A DNA stretch of 64,000 nucleotides from Fodinibacter sp963707895. GTDB lineage: Bacteria > Actinomycetota > Actinomycetes > Actinomycetales > Dermatophilaceae. The notes under the pieces were generated by a model. The model was not told where the DNA came from and searched no databases. It saw only the letters and a program-made list of their open reading frames with translations. Positions 38,479-49,552 of the stretch are shown piece by piece (the stretch's first letter is position 1; each line of letters opens with the position of its first letter). The DNA lies in contig CAVPRS010000011.1 of assembly GCA_963707895.1 (NCBI GenBank), positions 558,001-622,000 on the forward strand. Direction: 5' to 3'. Both the position numbers and the translations under genes were made by a program.

Positions 38479-38769
38479 ATGACCACCGTCACCACCCTCG
38501 CCCAGTCCCTGTCCGCACACCCCGGCCCCTGGAACGGCGGCTACGGGTGGTTCCCGTTCTTCCCGTTCTTCGGGTTCTTCTTCTTCCTCCTCTTCCTCTT
38601 CGTCGTGTTCGGCATCTTCGGCCGCCGCCGCGGATGGGGCCCCCCGCCGCACCGCGACGCCGTGCAGTCGGCGGAGTCCGACCTGGCTCGACGCTTCGCC
38701 GCGGGGGAGATCGACGAGAAGGAGTACGAGCAGCGCATCTCGACGCTGCGCCGCCTCGGTCGGGGCTGA
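38479..38769 (+). CDS. SHOCT-domain small membrane protein
   Basis: 96 residues from ATG 38479 with AAGGAG (38467-38472) upstream. One Phe-rich TM helix (WFPFFPFFGFFFFLLFLFVV, about 24-46) is followed by a basic/Pro segment. The C-terminal SHOCT module (ESDLARRFAAGEIDEKEYEQRISTLRR, about 67-92) is a short two-helix oligomerisation motif. It follows a two-component system and shares a putative operator with it, so it is probably a target linked to membrane stress. Confidence 0.85.
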   Translation: MTTVTTLAQSLSAHPGPWNGGYGWFPFFPFFGFFFFLLFLFVVFGIFGRRRGWGPPPHRDAVQSAESDLARRFAAGEIDEKEYEQRISTLRRLGRG

Positions 38770-38870
38770 CCCGGGCCACCCGGCGGCTCCGCGACGGGAT
38801 GGGCGTCACGACCCGGCGCCCACCCCGTCGCCGCGGGTTAGGTTGTGTCTCCCCTTCAAGGAGGTCCGAC

Positions 38871-39371
38871 ATGTCCGGACACCCCGTGCCCGACGTCCCC
38901 CGCGCGGGGCAGGAGTCGGTCTGGGACTACCCGCGCCCACCTCGCGTCGAGCCGACGTCCGAGAGCCTGGAGGTGTGGCTCGGCGGGGTGCTGGTCGCAG
39001 CATCGAACCGGTCGCTGCGGGTGCTCGAGACGAGCCACCCGCCGGCGTACTACCTGCCCGCCGCCGACTTCATCCCGGGCGCCCTGAGCGCCACCGAGGG
39101 TTCGTCGTGGTGCGAGTTCAAGGGCGAGGCAACCTATTTCGACATCCATGGCGGGGATGCCGTCGCGCCGCGTGCCGCGTGGACCTACCTGCGGCCGAGC
39201 CCCGGTTTCGAGGTGATCGCCGGCCTCGTCGCCGTCATGCCCGGCGCCATGGACCGCTGCACCGTCGACGGTGAGGTCGTGCGCGCCCAGGACGGCGGCT
39301 TCTACGGCGGCTGGGTCACCTCGCGCGTCGCGGGCCCGTTCAAGGGCGGCCCGGGCTCCTGGGGCTGGTGA
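38871..39371 (+). CDS. DUF427 domain protein
   Basis: 166 residues from ATG 38871 with AAGGAGG (38858-38864) in good position. The DUF427 domain shows VWLGGVLVAASNRSLRVLETSHPPAYYLPAADF and WCEFKGEATYFDIHGGD, a compact beta-rich fold. The preceding WDYPRPPRVE segment is typical of actinobacterial members. Biochemical function is not established. It faces ppa, with a long palindrome between the two. Confidence 0.92.
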   Translation: MSGHPVPDVPRAGQESVWDYPRPPRVEPTSESLEVWLGGVLVAASNRSLRVLETSHPPAYYLPAADFIPGALSATEGSSWCEFKGEATYFDIHGGDAVAPRAAWTYLRPSPGFEVIAGLVAVMPGAMDRCTVDGEVVRAQDGGFYGGWVTSRVAGPFKGGPGSWGW

Positions 39372-39374
39372 CGC

Positions 39375-39458
39375 GGCACCTTCGCACCGGAACCTTCACC
39401 TTCGCACCGGAACGGTTCCGGTGCGAAGGTGAAGGTTCCGGGATCGGGCGGGAAAGTT
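39375..39458. repeat. Long palindromic element, family 2 copy c
   Basis: The core is a perfect 25-bp inverted repeat around a single base (39389-39413 and 39415-39439). Outside it the right flank continues ATCGGGCGGGAAAGTT as in copy a, while the left flank is replaced by a repeat of the core (CACCTTCGCACCGGAAC). Located between convergent DUF427 and ppa, it could also terminate both. Confidence 0.85.
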
Positions 39459-39468
39459 GGGGCGCCGG

Positions 39469-40098
39469 TCAGTCGTCGCTGAGCGGGCGGTCCTTGGTCG
39501 CGAGCTCGCTGCGGGCCTTCTCCGCGGCGGCCGAGATCTCGTCGGCCGTGCGCTGGGCCGACCCCGAGGCGACCTCGACGTCGTGCTCCGGCATCCGCCA
39601 GCGGGCCGTGCTCATGCCGGCCTCGCGGGCCCGCTCGATGGCCTCGTCGATGCAGCGCTCGGCGTCCTCCCGACCGGCCCAGTGGGCGCCCTCGACCGAC
39701 TTGCCGGGCTCGAGGTCCTTGTAGGTCTCGAAGAAGTGCTGGATCTCGAGCCGGTCGAAGGAGCTGACGTCCTCGATCTCGCGGATGTGGTTCTTGCGCG
39801 GGTCGCCCGCCGGGATGCACAGGATCTTGTCGTCGCCGCCGGCCTCGTCGCGCATGTGGAACATGCCGATCGGCCGCGCGCGCACCAGGCAGCCGGGGAA
39901 GGTCGGCTCGTCGAGCAGCACCAGGGCGTCGAGCGGGTCGCCGTCCTCCCCGAGCGACTCCTCGATGTAGCCGTAGTCGGACGGGTAGGCCATCGCCGTG
40001 AACAGCATCCGGTCGAGCCGGATCCGTCCGGTCTCGTGGTCGACCTCGTACTTGTTGCGCTGCCCCTTGGGGATCTCGATGGTGACGTCGAACTCCAC
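39469..40098 (-). CDS. ppa: Inorganic pyrophosphatase (family I)
   Basis: 209 residues from ATG 40098. It hydrolyses PPi to phosphate in the cytoplasm. Active-site residues lie in IPKGQRNKYEVD, YPSDYGYIEESLGEDGDPLDALVL and DKILCIPAGDPR. The usual family-I catalytic core of about 165 residues is followed by a Ser/Ala/Glu-rich C-terminal extension of about 40 residues (TADEISAAAEKARSELATK), which is not needed for catalysis. It is the soluble counterpart of the proton-pumping enzyme at 3845. Divergent from dacB. Confidence 0.97.
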   Translation of the reverse strand: MEFDVTIEIPKGQRNKYEVDHETGRIRLDRMLFTAMAYPSDYGYIEESLGEDGDPLDALVLLDEPTFPGCLVRARPIGMFHMRDEAGGDDKILCIPAGDPRKNHIREIEDVSSFDRLEIQHFFETYKDLEPGKSVEGAHWAGREDAERCIDEAIERAREAGMSTARWRMPEHDVEVASGSAQRTADEISAAAEKARSELATKDRPLSDD

Positions 40099-40180
40099 GG
40101 CGGGTTTCTCCTTCAGGGGGGTGACCTAGGCTCTCGGCACAGTCTGGCGCATGCGCTGGTGAAGCACGAAGGGAGGCGGG

Positions 40181-41632
40181 GTGAGACGGGTCATGCTCGC
40201 GTCCCTCGTCGGCTCTGCGGCGGCCCTCGTCGCGGTCACGGGGTACGCCGCGGCCGACGTGCTCGACGTGGCACCCGGCATCCTCACCCTCGACCGCCCG
40301 GTCGCCGCGCCGACGCCCACGGTGTCCGGCACCCCGGCCCCGGTGCTGCTGCCCGAGCCCGCCGCCAGCGTCGACCCGCTCCTCACCGACACCGGTGCCG
40401 ACGCGCCCGCGCCCACCCGGGCCGGCCTGCGCCAGGCGCTCACCACGGCATCCGACGACCCGGCGCTCAGGAAGGGCACGGGCATCAGCGTGCGCGACGG
40501 CATCACGGGCGAGGAGCTGTGGGCCCTCGGCGCGGCGACGCCACGCGTGCCCGCCTCGACCCAGAAGCTGCTGGCGGCGCTGGCGGTTGCCGACGGCCTG
40601 GACCTCACCGAGCGGATGACGACCTCGGTCGTCGCGCTGCCCGGCTCCGCCGACGTCGTGCTCGTCGTCGGCGGCGACACCCTTCTCGCACCGGGCGCGG
40701 GCGACCCGGAGGCCGTCGCCGGCCGGGCCGGGCTGGCCGACCTCGCGGCCCAGGTGGCCGCCTCGCTGGCACCATCGGGCCGCACCAGCGTGCGCCTGCG
40801 CCTCGACACCACCCACGCCCCCGGCCCGCGCTACCCGTCGACGTGGAACCCCCACGACGTGCGCGACGGGTTCACCCAGGCGGTCGTCATGACCGGGCTG
40901 GCCACCCAGCTCCCGCGGGCCCTGCACCCGTCGCCGCTGCGACCGGAGAAGGAGGTGGCCGACGCGCTCGTCGACCGCCTCGCCGACCGCGGCATCACGG
41001 CGACCCTTCGGCCCGAACGCACCTGGACGGCCGCGGCGCCGACGGGAGCCCAGGCGCTCGGCAGCGTCGAGTCGGCGACCTACGGCGAGGTGCTCGACTT
41101 CGCCCTCGACCACAGCGAGAACGCCCTCACCGAGAACCTCACCCGACAGGCCGCCGCGGCATCCGGCCGGTCGACGACCCGCCAGGGCGACAACGCGAGG
41201 TTCATCCGCGAGCGGCTGGTGGCGCACGACGTGCCGACGGCCGGGCTGGTCATCACCGACGCCTGCGGGCTCAGCCCGGGGCAGAAGGCCGCCGCCGCCA
41301 CCCTGTCGGGGGTGCTGGCCCTGGCTGCCACCGGAGAGGTCGACGAGCTGCGCGGGGTGGTGGCGAGCCTTCCGGTGTCGGGGCTGTCGGGGACGATGAC
41401 GCGACGCTTCGGCTCCGAGGCCACCGAGGACGTCGTGGGCGTGCCACGCGCCAAGACCGGCACGCTGCGCGCCGGGTCGGCCCTGGCCGGCACGACGGTC
41501 GACGCCGACGGGCGCCCGCTCACCTACGTGCTGCTCGTCGAGGGTTTTCCCCACACGTACGGGGGAACGCTGCGCGCACGGGCCGCGTTGGACCGGATCG
41601 TGGCCACACTGACCAGGTGCGGCTGCCGCTGA
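40181..41632 (+). CDS. dacB: D-alanyl-D-alanine carboxypeptidase/endopeptidase (PBP4 family, S13)
   Basis: 483 residues from GTG 40181 with GGGAGG upstream. An N-terminal signal-anchor (MLASLVGSAAALVAVTGYAAA) exports it. The penicillin-binding motifs are complete: SxxK in PASTQKLLAALA, SxN in DHSENALTENL, and KTG in RAKTGTLRAGS. It trims pentapeptide stems in peptidoglycan. It stands at the head of the common actinobacterial series with the DUF2342 hydrolase, tilS, hpt and ftsH. Confidence 0.94.
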   Translation: MRRVMLASLVGSAAALVAVTGYAAADVLDVAPGILTLDRPVAAPTPTVSGTPAPVLLPEPAASVDPLLTDTGADAPAPTRAGLRQALTTASDDPALRKGTGISVRDGITGEELWALGAATPRVPASTQKLLAALAVADGLDLTERMTTSVVALPGSADVVLVVGGDTLLAPGAGDPEAVAGRAGLADLAAQVAASLAPSGRTSVRLRLDTTHAPGPRYPSTWNPHDVRDGFTQAVVMTGLATQLPRALHPSPLRPEKEVADALVDRLADRGITATLRPERTWTAAAPTGAQALGSVESATYGEVLDFALDHSENALTENLTRQAAAASGRSTTRQGDNARFIRERLVAHDVPTAGLVITDACGLSPGQKAAAATLSGVLALAATGEVDELRGVVASLPVSGLSGTMTRRFGSEATEDVVGVPRAKTGTLRAGSALAGTTVDADGRPLTYVLLVEGFPHTYGGTLRARAALDRIVATLTRCGCR

Positions 41633-41661
41633 CCGCGGCACGACGAGAGGCAGGAACCTGC

Positions 41662-42705
41662 GTGGCATACGTCGACTGGGAGTTCGCCAAGACCACCGGG
41701 CGGTTGCTCGTGCCCGCGGGACCCACCGTCACCCGGTCCGAGGCGGATGACGAGGTCGCCGCCATCCGTGCCGCCGCCCGCACCGCGCGACAGCCGGTGG
41801 CCGAGACCGCGCTGATGCAGACCCCCGACGACGCACCCGATGCCCTCGTCGTCGACCGCGCCACCTGGATCGCGGTGAACGCCGACTCGATGAGCGCGAT
41901 GCTCGACCCCACGTTCGACGCGATGGTCGCCAAGCGCGGGGGGTCGGCGCCCGGCGCGACCGCACAGGCCGTCGGCGGCAAGATCACCGGCGCCGAGGCC
42001 GGTGCGCTGCTGGCGTTCATGGCGAGCAAGGTGCTCGGGCAGTACGACCTCGCGCCCGACGGCACCCCGGCCCTGCTGCTGGTGGCCCCCAACATGATGG
42101 CCGTCGCCGGCGAGCTGGGTGTCGACCGTGACGACTTCCGCAAGTGGGTCTGCATGCACGAGGAGACCCACCGCGTGCAGTTCACCGCCAACCCCTGGCT
42201 GCGCGACCACATGGTCGAGCAGGCCCGGTCGCTGGCCGTCGACCTCGCGCCAGACCCCGAGAAGCTCCACGAGATCGCCGGCCGGGTGGCCGAGAAGCTG
42301 CCCGAGCTGTTCCGCGAGGGCAGCACGGGCTTGGCCGACCTGTTCACCACCCCGGAGCAGCGCGAGAAGCTCGCCGGGCTCACCGCGGTCATGTCGCTGC
42401 TCGAGGGGCACGCCGACGTCGTCATGGACGACGTGGGCCCCCGCCACATCCCCACCGTCGCGCACATCCGGGCCCGGTTCAGCGAGCGTCGCAAGGGCGC
42501 CGGGGCCCCCGACCGGCTGCTGCGCCGGCTGCTCGGCCTCGAGGCCAAGATGCGCCAGTACCGCGACGGCGCCGTGTTCGTGCGCGGCGTGCAGGAGCGG
42601 GTCGGGGTCGAGGGCTTCAACGCCATCTGGACCTCGCCCGACACCCTGCCGCTGGCCCGCGAGATCGAGGAACCGGAGGCCTGGGTGCGCCGCATCCACG
42701 GCTGA
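41662..42705 (+). CDS. Zinc-dependent metalloprotease-like protein, DUF2342 family
   Basis: 347 residues from GTG 41662. The HExxH-type motif HEETHRVQFTANPWLRDHM (about residues 170-188) with a downstream Glu in LLEGHADVVMDDVG fits the putative hydrolase family first noted in connection with coenzyme F420 biosynthesis genes. No F420 gene is nearby here. The protein lacks a signal peptide and so is cytoplasmic. The position between dacB and tilS is conserved in Actinobacteria, but the substrate is unknown. Confidence 0.88.
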   Translation: MAYVDWEFAKTTGRLLVPAGPTVTRSEADDEVAAIRAAARTARQPVAETALMQTPDDAPDALVVDRATWIAVNADSMSAMLDPTFDAMVAKRGGSAPGATAQAVGGKITGAEAGALLAFMASKVLGQYDLAPDGTPALLLVAPNMMAVAGELGVDRDDFRKWVCMHEETHRVQFTANPWLRDHMVEQARSLAVDLAPDPEKLHEIAGRVAEKLPELFREGSTGLADLFTTPEQREKLAGLTAVMSLLEGHADVVMDDVGPRHIPTVAHIRARFSERRKGAGAPDRLLRRLLGLEAKMRQYRDGAVFVRGVQERVGVEGFNAIWTSPDTLPLAREIEEPEAWVRRIHG

Positions 42706-42724
42706 CGACGGCGCCTGACCCGCA

Positions 42725-42792
42725 CCTCGTGCGAGGTACACACGGTTTTCGCACGCCCGACGGTGCGAGAACCGTGTGTCACCCGCACGAAG
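42725..42792. repeat. Palindromic element between DUF2342 gene and tilS
   Basis: Inner arms ACACACGGTTTTCGCAC (42738-42754) and 42763-42779 pair with one mismatch around an 8-base loop. Outer arms (42725-42737 and 42780-42792) extend the stem imperfectly to about 30 bp. Terminator-like or a member of the same class of intergenic palindromes; no second copy was seen in the window. Confidence 0.7.
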
Positions 42793-42808
42793 TCGCGAGG
42801 ATGGCGGG

Positions 42809-43802
42809 ATGGAGCGTCGCTGGGGATCGCCGGATGCCGCGACGGCGGCCGTCCGGCACGCCGTGCGCGCCTCCCTGGCCGACCTCGGCCCCGGTGACCT
42901 CGTCCTCGCGGCGTGCAGTGGCGGCGCGGACTCGCTCGCCCTCGCGGCCGCGCTCGCCTTCGAGGCGCCGGGCGCCGGGCTGCGAGCCGGAGCCGTCGTC
43001 GTCGACCACGACCTGCAGCCCGGCTCGGCCAGGGTGGCGGCCGACGCCGCCGGGTGCCTGCACGCCCTCGGCCTGGACCCGGTCGACGTCGTGACCGTCG
43101 AGGTCGAGAGCACCGGCGACGGGCTCGAGGCGGCCGCCCGCTCGGCCCGCTACGCCGCGCTCGAGGCCGCCGCCGACCGGCACGGCGCGCTCACCGTGCT
43201 CCTCGGCCACACCCTCGACGACCAGGCCGAGCAGGTGCTGCTCGGCCTCACCCGCGGCTCGGGCGCCCGCTCCCTGTCGGGGATGCCGTCCGCCCGCGGC
43301 CGCTTCCGCCGCCCACTGCTCGGGGTCTCCAGGGAGCAGTGCCGGGCCTCGGTCGCGGCGCAGGGCCTCACCTGGTGGGACGACCCGATGAACGAGGACC
43401 CCGCGTTCACCCGGGTTCGGGCCCGCCGTGCCGTCGCCGACCTCGAGCGCGACCTCGGGCCGGGGGTGGCCGCGGCACTGGCGCGCACGGCATCCCAGCT
43501 GCGTGACGACGCCGACCACCTCGACGGGCTGGCCGACACCGCCGCTGGCCTCGCTGGGCCCCCAGCCTTGGGCGGTCGAGGCGCTGGCCGGCATCCCCCG
43601 TGCGGTGCGCACCCGCGCCTGGCGGCGGCTGCTCGTCGCGGCCGGGGCGCCGGCAGGCCGGGTGGGAACCCGGCACACCGACGCGTGCGACCGGTTGCTC
43701 ACCGCGTGGCACGGGCAGGGCCCGGTGCACGCCCCCGGCGACCTGCTGGTGGTCCGATCCGGTGGTCGGGTCACCATCGCCCCCGCCGATCGGGTTGACT
43801 AG
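42809..43802 (+). CDS. tilS: tRNA(Ile)-lysidine synthase, frameshifted
   Basis: From ATG 42809. It modifies C34 of tRNA-Ile(CAU) to lysidine and is essential in bacteria. The ATP-pyrophosphatase loop is AACSGGADSLALAAAL (about residues 27-42), with VVDHDLQPGS, GHTLDDQAEQVLLGLTRGSG and the substrate region RPLLGVSREQCR. The frame breaks in the five-C run 43559-43563. Removing one C joins AAGLAGPQPWAVEALAGIP and reaches the stop at 43802, for about 330 residues. As the gene should be essential and the context is intact, the indel is probably a sequence error. Confidence 0.9.
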
Positions 43803-43843
43803 GCCCCACCACCCGCCCGCGCCCCACCCCACCAGGAGCCGCA

Positions 43844-44395
43844 GTGGACGCCGCCCACATGGGAGCAGACCTCGAACGTGTCCTCATCAGCGAGGAGGAG
43901 ATCCAGGCCAAGCTCACCGAGCTGGCCGGCGAGATCGCCCGGGAGTACGACGGCAAGGACCTCCTGCTCGTGGGGGTGCTCAAGGGGGCGGTCATGGTCA
44001 TGGCCGACCTGATGCGCGCCCTGCCGGTCACCGTGCCGGTCGACTGGATGGCGGTGTCGTCGTACGGCTCGGGCACCAAGTCCAGCGGCGTCGTGCGCAT
44101 CCTCAAGGACCTCGACGCCGACATCACCGGCCGTCACGTGCTCATCGTCGAGGACATCGTCGACTCCGGCCTGACCCTGTCGTGGATCAAGTCCAACCTG
44201 GAGTCGCGCAGCCCCGCCTCGGTCGAGATCTGCACCCTGCTGCGCAAGCCGGATGCCGCGAAGGTCCAGGTCGACGTCCGGTGGGTCGGCTTCGACATCC
44301 CCAACGAGTTCGTCGTCGGCTACGGCCTCGACTACGCCGAGGCCTACCGTGGGCTCCGGGTGGTCGGCACCCTCGCACCGCACGTCTACAGCTGA
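43844..44395 (+). CDS. hpt: Hypoxanthine phosphoribosyltransferase
   Basis: 183 residues from GTG 43844 with AGGAG upstream; ATG 43859 is an alternative. It salvages hypoxanthine/guanine with PRPP. The PRPP-binding motif is HVLIVEDIVDSGLTLSWI, the flexible loop region is AVSSYGSGTKSSGVVRI, and the base-binding end is VDVRWVGFDIPNEFVVGYGLDY. Standard position between tilS and ftsH. Confidence 0.96.
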   Translation: MDAAHMGADLERVLISEEEIQAKLTELAGEIAREYDGKDLLLVGVLKGAVMVMADLMRALPVTVPVDWMAVSSYGSGTKSSGVVRILKDLDADITGRHVLIVEDIVDSGLTLSWIKSNLESRSPASVEICTLLRKPDAAKVQVDVRWVGFDIPNEFVVGYGLDYAEAYRGLRVVGTLAPHVYS

Positions 44396-44493
44396 GCCGC
44401 ATCGTTGCGCGGAACACGGGGGAGACGGGGCTCGTTGCTAGCGTGTACCCGTCCCACCCGGTGTGACCTCCGGGCGGCCGATTGACCACGATC

Positions 44494-44524
44494 AGGAGGA
44501 CCGGAGCGCGAGCTCCGCACCCAC
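44494..44524 (+). promoter_or_regulatory. Distant ribosome binding site and hairpin before ftsH
   Basis: AGGAGGA (44494-44500) is 24 bases from the ATG, too far for normal initiation. The interval holds a perfect 6-bp hairpin CGGAGC-GCGA-GCTCCG (44502-44517) that, folded, would bring the site to about 8 bases. No upstream in-frame start exists before a stop at 44483-44485. Confidence 0.6.
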
Positions 44525-46613
<2,089 letters not shown>

Positions 46614-46627
<14 letters not shown>

Positions 46628-47228
46628 CGAGGACCTCGACGACGCGTCGATGCGTGGTCCGGTCGACCTCCCGCGCGCGGAGGCGGCGGTGCGTGAGTTC
46701 CTCGTCGCGATCGGCGAGGACCCCGAGCGCGAGGGCCTGCTCGACACGCCCGGGCGGGTGGCGCGAGCCGCTCGTGAGCTCTTCGCGGGTCTCTGGCAGG
46801 ACCCCGCCGACGTGCTGTCGAAGACCTTCTCGATCGACCACGAAGAGCTCATCATCGTGCGCGACATCCCGATGTACTCCACCTGCGAGCACCACCTGCT
46901 GCCCTTCCACGGCGTCGCGCACATCGGCTACATCCCGGCTCCCGACGGCAAGGTCACCGGGCTGAGCAAGCTCGGCCGGCTGGTCGAGGTGTTCGCCCGG
47001 CGGCCGCAGGTGCAGGAGCAGATCACCACGCAGGTCGCCGACGCCCTCGTCGAGCACCTCGGGGTCCAGGGCGTCATCGTGGTGATCGAGGCCGAGCACC
47101 TGTGCATGTCGATGCGTGGGGTGCAGAAGCCGGGCTCGCGCACCATCACCTCCGCCGTGCGCGGCCAGCTGCGCGACCCCGCCACCCGCGCCGAGGCGAT
47201 GTCGCTGCTGCTCGGCGGCAAGCGGTGA
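46614..47228 (+). CDS. folE: GTP cyclohydrolase I
   Basis: 204 residues if started at GTG 46614, overlapping ftsH by 14 bases; ATG 46651 is an alternative. First step of folate synthesis: GTP to dihydroneopterin triphosphate. Zinc ligands appear in YSTCEHHLLPFHGVAHIGY and LCMSMRGVQKPGS. The ftsH-folE-folP-folB-folK order is the common actinobacterial folate operon. Confidence 0.96.
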
Positions 47229-47235
47229 CCGGCCG

Positions 47236-48093
47236 GTGACCCTGCCGGAACCCCGGGCCGGGCGCCCGTTGGTCATGGGCGTCGTCAACGTCACCCCCGA
47301 CTCGTTCAGCGACGGTGGTGCCTGGTTCACGCCCGAGGCCGCGGTGGCGCACGGCCGCGAGCTGGTCGCCCAGGGCGCCGACCTGCTCGACGTCGGTGGT
47401 GAGTCGACCCGGCCCGGTGCCGAGCGGCCGAGCACCGCCGAGGAGCTGCGCCGCGTCATCCCCGTCGTCGAGGCGCTGGGCGCCCTGGCGCCGGTGTCGG
47501 TCGACACGATGCGTGCGGAGGTCGCCGCAGCCGCGCTGGATGCCGGCGCCTCCCTCGTCAACGACGTCAGTGGCGGGCTGGCCGACCCCGAGATGCCGGC
47601 GCTGGTCGCCGCGCGGGCCGTGCCCTTCGTCGCGATGCACTGGCGCGGCCACAGCCGCACCATGCAGCAGCGCGCCACCTACGACGACGTCGTCGCCGAC
47701 GTCGTGCGCGAGCTCGTCGAGCGGGTCGAGGCACTGGTCGGAGCCGGCGTCAGCGCGGATGCCGTCGTGCTCGACCCCGGGTTCGGGTTCGCCAAGCACG
47801 CCGAGCACAACTGGGAGCTGCTGCGCCGCCTCGACGAGGTCGTGGCGCTGGGCCACCGGGTGCTCGTCGGCACGTCGCGCAAGACCTTCCTCGGGTCGGT
47901 CGGCCGCGCGCCCGAGCAGGTCCGCCCGCCACTGGAGCGTGACGTCGTCACGGCGGCCACGACCGTGCACGTCGCCAGGCACGGCGTGTGGTGCGTGCGG
48001 GTCCACGACGTCGTCGCGACCGTCGACGCCCTTGACGTCGTCGCGGCGCTCCGCGACGACGCCGGCCCGGACGACCTCGGGACCGCGCGGTGA
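47236..48093 (+). CDS. folP: Dihydropteroate synthase
   Basis: 285 residues from GTG 47236. It joins pABA to the pterin; target of sulfonamides. Signatures: VMGVVNVTPDSFSDGG, DVGGESTRPGAERP, NDVSGG, DPGFGFAKHAEHNWELLRRL and VGTSRKTFLG. The stop overlaps the folB-folK start (GTGA). Confidence 0.96.
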   Translation: MTLPEPRAGRPLVMGVVNVTPDSFSDGGAWFTPEAAVAHGRELVAQGADLLDVGGESTRPGAERPSTAEELRRVIPVVEALGALAPVSVDTMRAEVAAAALDAGASLVNDVSGGLADPEMPALVAARAVPFVAMHWRGHSRTMQQRATYDDVVADVVRELVERVEALVGAGVSADAVVLDPGFGFAKHAEHNWELLRRLDEVVALGHRVLVGTSRKTFLGSVGRAPEQVRPPLERDVVTAATTVHVARHGVWCVRVHDVVATVDALDVVAALRDDAGPDDLGTAR

Positions 48094-49012
48094 GCGGGGG
48101 CGTCGCGCGCGACCGCATCCGATCTGTCCGGGGTCCGCGGGCGCGGCTTCCACGGCGTGTTCGAGCACGAGCGGCGCGAGGGCCAGGAGTTCGTCGTCGA
48201 CGTCGAGCTCGCTGCCGACCTCGCGCCGGCGGGTACGAGTGACGACCTGGCCGACACGGTCAACTACGGCGAGATCGGCGCCGAGGTGCTGGCCCGCATC
48301 GAGGGTGAGCCGTTCGACCTCATCGAGCGTCTCGCCGAGGTCATCGCTTCGGATGCGTTGCGGCACAACGAGGTCGACGAGGTCGCCGTCACCGTGCACA
48401 AGCCGCAGGCGCCGGTCGGCGTGCCCTTCGCCGACGTGACCGTCACGGTCGTGCGGCACCGTCCCCCTGTCCCCGTCGTCGTCGCCGTGGGGGCGAACCT
48501 GCCTCGTGGCGACCAGCGACCGGCAGACACCGCCCGGGCCGCTGTCGAGGCGCTCGCGCGGCATCCCGACATCGTCGTCGTCGGGGTCTCCGAGCTGCAC
48601 GACACCGAGCCGGTCGGTGGCCCCGACCAGCCCGTCTACGTCAACGCCGTGGTGACCGCCCGCACCGTGCTCTCGCCCACGTCGCTGCTGCGCGAGCTGC
48701 ACGGCATCGAGGCGTCGTTCGACCGCCGGCGCGAGGTGCGCTGGGGAGCCCGCACGCTCGACCTCGACCTCGTGCAGTACGGCGACCCGGATGACGGCAC
48801 CGACGTCACCTCCGACCTGCCGCGCCTCACGCTGCCGCACCCGCGAGCGCACGAGCGGGCCTTCGTGCTCGTGCCGTGGCTCGCAGGCCGACCCCGGTGC
48901 CACCCTGCGGCACGCGGGCCGGGTCGTGCGTGTCGCCGACCTCGTCGCCGCCCTCGACACGAGCGGCGTGCGACAGCACCCGACCGACACGCCCACGCGA
49001 CGAAGGACCTGA
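48090..49012 (+). CDS. folB/folK: Fused dihydroneopterin aldolase - HPPK (FolB-FolK), two frameshifts
   Basis: Starts GTG 48090 in the folP stop. The FolB part (about residues 1-125) shows RGRGFHGVFEHERREGQEFVVDVEL and DTVNYGEIGAEV. It runs without a stop into FolK (VVAVGANLPRGDQ, ELHDTEPVGGPDQPVYVNAVV, EVRWGARTLDLDLVQYG, LPHPRAHERAFVLVPWL). The frame breaks twice: one extra T at about 48123 (restoring RIRLSGVRGRG) and one extra G in 48886-48887 (restoring VPWLAADPGATLRHAG). Corrected length is about 306 residues. FolB converts dihydroneopterin to hydroxymethylpterin, and FolK pyrophosphorylates it. Consecutive steps in one chain are plausible, but two adjacent genes whose junction was altered by an indel cannot be excluded. 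Confidence 0.85.
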
Positions 49013-49018
49013 GAGCTG

Positions 49019-49501
49019 ATGCGACGCAAAGAGATTCGCATCCAGACGTTGCTCCTGGTCGCAGCGGTCACCGGGATCATCGGCTTCGCGATGTTCGCCG
49101 CCATCACCCGCACCGGCGAGCTCGTGCCGCGGCCGTCGCTGCTCTCGGGCGTGCTGCTCGTCGCCATGGGCGGGCTGGTGCTCTGGCTCGCCCGGCCGGT
49201 GCGCCGCTACCTCCAGGGCCGGGCGACGACGTCGCTCGACCCGCTGCGGGCGGCGCGCACCGTGGTGCTCGCCCAGGCCGCCGCCCTCACCGGCTCGGCC
49301 GCCGCTGGGTGGTACCTCGGGCAGCTGGTCGTCGTCATCACCGACCTCTCGCTCGACGCCAACAAGGGCCGGCTGCTGCCGCTCGGTGCCCTCGTCGTCG
49401 CCGGGGTCGCGCTCGCCGCGGCCGGGCTGGTGGCCCAGCGCTGGTGCCGGGTGGCTCCGCCCGACGAGGACGAGGACGAGAAGGGCGACCGCGCCGCCTA
49501 G
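49019..49501 (+). CDS. DUF3180 membrane protein
   Basis: 160 residues from ATG 49019, 6 bases after folK. Four TM helices (about 8-30, 40-58, 79-104, 119-142) and an acidic tail (PPDEDEDEKGD). It fits the DUF3180 family, which in Actinobacteria regularly follows folK. Function unknown; the constant position suggests a link with folate or envelope processes that the sequence does not explain. Confidence 0.88.
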   Translation: MRRKEIRIQTLLLVAAVTGIIGFAMFAAITRTGELVPRPSLLSGVLLVAMGGLVLWLARPVRRYLQGRATTSLDPLRAARTVVLAQAAALTGSAAAGWYLGQLVVVITDLSLDANKGRLLPLGALVVAGVALAAAGLVAQRWCRVAPPDEDEDEKGDRAA

Positions 49502-49552
49502 CTCCGGCTCAGGTACCGGTCGCTCGTCACACTTCCCGGCCCACCGTGTTCC

